This document shows, one piece after another, positions 53,833-56,523 of a stretch of DNA of 56,523 bases; the stretch's first letter is position 1, and each line of letters begins with the position of its first letter. Source of the DNA: Bacteroidota bacterium (GTDB taxonomy: Bacteria; Bacteroidota; Bacteroidia; Bacteroidales; Bacteroidaceae); assembly GCA_023458215.1 (NCBI GenBank), contig JAEXAJ010000109.1, forward strand, positions 1 to 56,523, read 5' to 3'. The notes under the pieces are model-generated. The model made no database searches. It had not been told where the DNA came from and worked only from the letters and a program-made list of their open reading frames with translations. A program made the position numbers and the translations under genes.

Positions 53833-54714
53833 ATGACATTAATTGACGGAAAAGCAATCTCGGAACAAATGAAACAAGAGATTGCAGCAGAAGTGGCCGA
53901 GATTGTAGCTCGTGGAGGTAAACGTCCTCACTTGGCAGCCATCCTTGTAGGACACGACGGAGGTAGCGAGACATACGTTGCCGCCAAAGTAAAAGCATGC
54001 GAAGTTTGCGGATTTAAATCATCCCTCATACGTTATGAGGCAGATGTTACAGAAGAAGAATTACTAGCCAAGGTACGTGAGTTGAACGAGAATGCTGACG
54101 TAGATGGCTTTATTGTACAATTACCCTTACCCAAACACATATCAGAGCAGAAAGTGATTGAAACAATTGATTATCGTAAAGATGTTGACGGCTTCCACCC
54201 TATCAATGTGGGTCGTATGTCCATCGGACTCCCCTGTTACGTATCTGCTACTCCCAACGGCATTCTTGAACTATTGAAACGTTACCAAATAGAAACCTCC
54301 GGCAAGAAATGCGTCGTATTAGGACGCAGTAATATTGTTGGTAAGCCGATGGCAGCCTTAATGATGCAAAAAGCTTACCCGGGTGACGCAACTGTAACCG
54401 TTTGCCACAGCCGTAGCCGGGATTTAATAAAAGAGTGTCAGGAAGCGGATATCATCATAGCAGCTTTGGGCCAACCTAACTTCGTAAAAGAAGAAATGGT
54501 GAAAGAAGGCGCCGTTGTTATCGACGTAGGTACTACCCGTGTACCGGATGCCAGCAAGAAATCAGGCTTTAAGTTAACCGGTGATGTAAAATTTGATGAG
54601 GTTGCTCCAAAGTGCTCATTTATTACTCCGGTACCGGGCGGTGTAGGCCCGATGACTATCGTCTCTTTAATGAAGAATACTTTGTTAGCCGGCAAAAAAG
54701 CTATTTACCAATAA
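53833..54714 (+). CDS. folD: bifunctional methylenetetrahydrofolate dehydrogenase/cyclohydrolase FolD
   Basis: 293 aa. Catalytic [13 protein letters not shown] (Tyr and Lys four residues apart), [31 protein letters not shown] (NADP loop) and the C-terminal signature [11 protein letters not shown]. It converts methylene-THF to formyl-THF for one-carbon metabolism. It lies 13 bases after the TlpA gene and 7 bases before capA. Confidence 0.98.
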   Translation: MTLIDGKAISEQMKQEIAAEVAEIVARGGKRPHLAAILVGHDGGSETYVAAKVKACEVCGFKSSLIRYEADVTEEELLAKVRELNENADVDGFIVQLPLPKHISEQKVIETIDYRKDVDGFHPINVGRMSIGLPCYVSATPNGILELLKRYQIETSGKKCVVLGRSNIVGKPMAALMMQKAYPGDATVTVCHSRSRDLIKECQEADIIIAALGQPNFVKEEMVKEGAVVIDVGTTRVPDASKKSGFKLTGDVKFDEVAPKCSFITPVPGGVGPMTIVSLMKNTLLAGKKAIYQ

Positions 54715-54721
54715 TAAATGC

Positions 54722-55864
54722 ATGAAAACGCTCATTGCATTTATCACCTTATTATATAGCGTAAACCTTTCCGCGCAGGAAAGGATTACGCTATTATTCG
54801 TGGGTGATTTAATGCAACACCAAGCACAAATAGATGCGGCGCATACACCTGATGGCAAGTATGATTATTCCCCCTGCTTTTCACTCGTCAAAGAGCAGAT
54901 AACCCGCGCTGACATTGCAATCGGCAACCTGGAAGTAACGCTAGCCGGCAAGCCTTATCAAGGTTATCCGGCTTTCAGTGCTCCCGACGAATATCTTCAA
55001 TCTATTAAAAGTGCAGGTTTCGATGTATTACTAACAGCAAACAATCATTGCCTGGATCGTGGCAAGAAAGGATTGGAACGTACAATAGCTATGTTAGATT
55101 CCTTATCGATTCCGCATGCCGGTACTTATAAAAATATCACTGAACGTAAACAACGTTATCCTCTGTTTATTAATAAGAATGGCTTCAGAATTGCGTTGCT
55201 CAACTATACCTATGGTACGAATGGAATAAAACCAGGTTCCACTAATATTGTAAACTACATTGACAAAGACATCATTTCGCAAGACATTCTCAGCGCCAAA
55301 GCGCGACGCCCGGATGTTATCATCGCCTGCATACATTGGGGGATAGAATATCAATCACTCCCCAATAAGGAACAACGTGAACTTGCGGACTGGTTGTTAG
55401 AACAAGGGGTGACCCATATTATAGGATCTCATCCACACGTCATTCAGCCCATGGAGTTGCGCACAGAGGGTACTCAACAAAATGTAGTAGTCTATTCTCT
55501 AGGAAACTTTATTTCCAATATGAGTGCAACTAATACTGACGGAGGGCTTATCTTCACCCTGCAACTCGAAAAGTATCCGCTTCCCAAACCTGTTCCTCCT
55601 AGACTTTCTGAAGCTAGTTACTCTCCTCTCTTAGAATCGGACTCTCTTCGTTTCCCCTATTGCCGGGTAGTGAATTGTGGATATGATCTCGTTTGGACTG
55701 TCCTTCCCAAACTCTCCGGTAGAAAAAACTATATTCTTTACCCGGTCAATTACTCTGCGGATAGTTTGCCACAAGAAGCCCGTAATCGCCTGAATATCTT
55801 TACAGAAAACTCCCGAAAGCTCCTTCAACAGTACAATGTAGGAATTCATGAGAACAAAAAATAA
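54722..55864 (+). CDS. CapA-family (poly-gamma-glutamate synthesis type) putative metallophosphatase-fold protein
   Basis: 380 aa. Signal peptide MKTLIAFITLLYSVNLSA, then LLFVGDLMQHQ, IGNLEVTLAGKPYQGYPAF, TANNHCLDRGKKGLE, CIHWGIEYQ and GSHPHVIQPME, the conserved metal-site segments of the PGA_cap/CapA fold. In Bacillus such proteins take part in polyglutamate capsule synthesis; here no other capsule gene is near, so the role is uncertain. The 7-base gap to folD suggests one transcript. It has no evident own promoter. Confidence 0.88.
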   Translation: MKTLIAFITLLYSVNLSAQERITLLFVGDLMQHQAQIDAAHTPDGKYDYSPCFSLVKEQITRADIAIGNLEVTLAGKPYQGYPAFSAPDEYLQSIKSAGFDVLLTANNHCLDRGKKGLERTIAMLDSLSIPHAGTYKNITERKQRYPLFINKNGFRIALLNYTYGTNGIKPGSTNIVNYIDKDIISQDILSAKARRPDVIIACIHWGIEYQSLPNKEQRELADWLLEQGVTHIIGSHPHVIQPMELRTEGTQQNVVVYSLGNFISNMSATNTDGGLIFTLQLEKYPLPKPVPPRLSEASYSPLLESDSLRFPYCRVVNCGYDLVWTVLPKLSGRKNYILYPVNYSADSLPQEARNRLNIFTENSRKLLQQYNVGIHENKK

Positions 55865-55896
55865 TGCAGATTATGCAAAAAATAATTGCTCCTTTC

Positions 55897-55927
55897 TTTG
55901 CAATATTAAAGATTATCTCTATCTTTG
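55897..55927 (+). promoter_or_regulatory. promoter of tRNA-His
   Basis: TTTG (55897-55900), 19 bases, TATCTTTG (55920-55927), ideal spacing. Confidence 0.75.
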
Positions 55928-55954
55928 CACCGCATTTAAGAAATGCACTAACAT

Positions 55955-56032
55955 GGTGACTGTAGTTCAGTTGGTTAGAGCGTCAGATTGTGGTTCTGAA
56001 TGTCGTGGGTTCGAGTCCCATCAGTCACCCCA
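55955..56032 (+). tRNA. tRNA-His (GTG) with encoded G-1 and CCA
   Basis: Acceptor GTGACTG (55956-55962) pairs with CAGTCAC (56022-56028); anticodon loop TTGTGGT gives GTG. G at 55955 is the extra 5' base of tRNA-His, opposite discriminator C (56029); CCA follows (56030-56032). Confidence 0.97.
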
Positions 56033-56070
56033 AGAAATCCTTAATAATCAATAGATTATTAAGGATTTCT
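56033..56070 (+). terminator. terminator of tRNA-His
   Basis: 16-bp stem AGAAATCCTTAATAAT (56033-56048) with ATTATTAAGGATTTCT (56055-56070), then CTTTT. It begins directly after the CCA. Confidence 0.9.
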
Positions 56071-56163
56071 CTTTTGTAACAGACTGGCTTTGGTACCTAG
56101 ATTGGGATCAACGTAAGAATCATACCGAAATTTTGAGAAAGGTTCAAGGATCAATGTAAAAAC

Positions 56164-56201
56164 AAGTCCTATAAACCATACATCATCGGTTTATAGGACT
56201 T
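56164..56201 (-). terminator. terminator downstream of the rhamnosidase gene
   Basis: Perfect 14-bp stem AAGTCCTATAAACC (56164-56177) with GGTTTATAGGACTT (56188-56201), 24 bases after the minus-strand stop codon. Confidence 0.85.
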
Positions 56202-56224
56202 ACCAAACTGATATCAAACGTTTC

Positions 56225-56523
56225 TTACTTATTCCAGTTCATCATAAAGGAGAAATTATAAGTGCCGGCTTGCAGGGTTAATGATAAAGGTCCCGGCAGC
56301 ACATCAGGTAATTTCAAAACAGCCGTACTATTGGCAGGTATCACAACTTCTATTTGCAACTGATCGGATTTCACACTCCAATTGGAAACAATATCTCCAT
56401 ACATGGAGTTGTAATGCGCACGTACTTGTTTCGGACCATCTTTCGTTATCCAAGGAGCGATAACAAATTGGTTATATCCCGCCTCCGGTCGCCGGATACC
56501 TCCTAATGCTTCAATAAACCAAC
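56225..56523 (-). CDS. alpha-L-rhamnosidase (GH78) C-terminal end, N-terminus beyond the right edge
   Basis: The last 98 codons plus stop TAA (56227-56225) are visible. WFIEALGGIRRPEAGYNQFV and HYNSMYGDIVSNW, then EVVIPANSTAVLKLP, match the end of the GH78 catalytic barrel and the C-terminal beta-sandwich of bacterial rhamnosidases. The protein would remove rhamnose from plant polysaccharides or flavonoids. Partial, so length and signal peptide cannot be judged. Confidence 0.85.
   Translation of the reverse strand, partial: WFIEALGGIRRPEAGYNQFVIAPWITKDGPKQVRAHYNSMYGDIVSNWSVKSDQLQIEVVIPANSTAVLKLPDVLPGPLSLTLQAGTYNFSFMMNWNK

Overview
The window looks like a chromosomal piece of a gut Bacteroides (Bacteroidales); I do not name a species. 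Evidence: paired SusC/SusD proteins, Bacteroidetes-type promoters (a -7 box close to TAnnTTTG and a -33 TTG or TTTG 19-21 bases upstream) before many genes, near absence of Shine-Dalgarno sites, a FeoA-FeoB fusion, a Rho factor with a very long disordered N-terminal part, and DUF4374, DUF4468, DUF4476 and DUF4369 proteins typical of that phylum. Both ends cut genes: a DXS-like synthase on the left and a GH78 rhamnosidase on the right. I see no insertion sequence, prophage or CRISPR array.

Layout. 1-4946: DXS-like synthase, metallo-beta-lactamase-fold hydrolase, PfkB sugar kinase and a Crp/Fnr regulator. 4948-10541 (minus): a nitrite ammonification operon, nrfH-nrfA-resB-ccsA-outer-membrane barrel, with a 14-bp dyad about 41 bases upstream of the predicted nrfH start site. 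10629-18105 (minus): an iron block, an XusABC-like xenosiderophore uptake system followed by a DUF418 membrane protein and a ferritin-like/VIT iron carrier. 18281-21292 (minus): a DUF4476 protein and a queuosine block (precursor transporter, queC, queF) with a candidate preQ1-I riboswitch in the leader. 21367-31611: porin, FadL transporter, 2-hydroxyacid dehydrogenase, pirin, hydrolase, the set DUF4468-VOC-small basic protein-methyltransferase, a TlpA thioredoxin and a TPM-domain protein. 31801-39190: SusC/SusD pair and a convergent sensor kinase. 39383-47274: tRNA-Cys, feoAB with its Cys-rich partner, tilS, a flavodoxin/ferredoxin protein, and rho. 47396-55864: two TPR histidine kinases (the second looks like a pseudokinase), ffh, a DUF4369-TlpA protein, folD, capA. 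55955-56523: tRNA-His and the rhamnosidase end.

The most unusual material is between the genes. First, four intergenic arrays (1717-1826, 13882-14010, 14151-14282, 42399-42618) have unrelated sequences but the same architecture: short palindromic cores on a 22-base grid, exact or within one base, with units in either orientation so that some fold into very long hairpins. Second, five elements built of 7-base repeats or AT-rich relatives (8328-8440, 19651-19693, 20344-20485, 25317-25409, 43973-44067) all begin at, or inside, the stop codon of a gene; two supply the last codons of the gene itself. Three share parts of a common core and one looks like a chimera of two arm types.

The genes suggest an anaerobe equipped for nitrite respiration or detoxification, for scavenging iron as ferrous iron and foreign siderophores, and for salvaging queuosine precursors. 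Promoter, riboswitch, operator and repeat calls were made by eye; no alignment, folding or database search was run.
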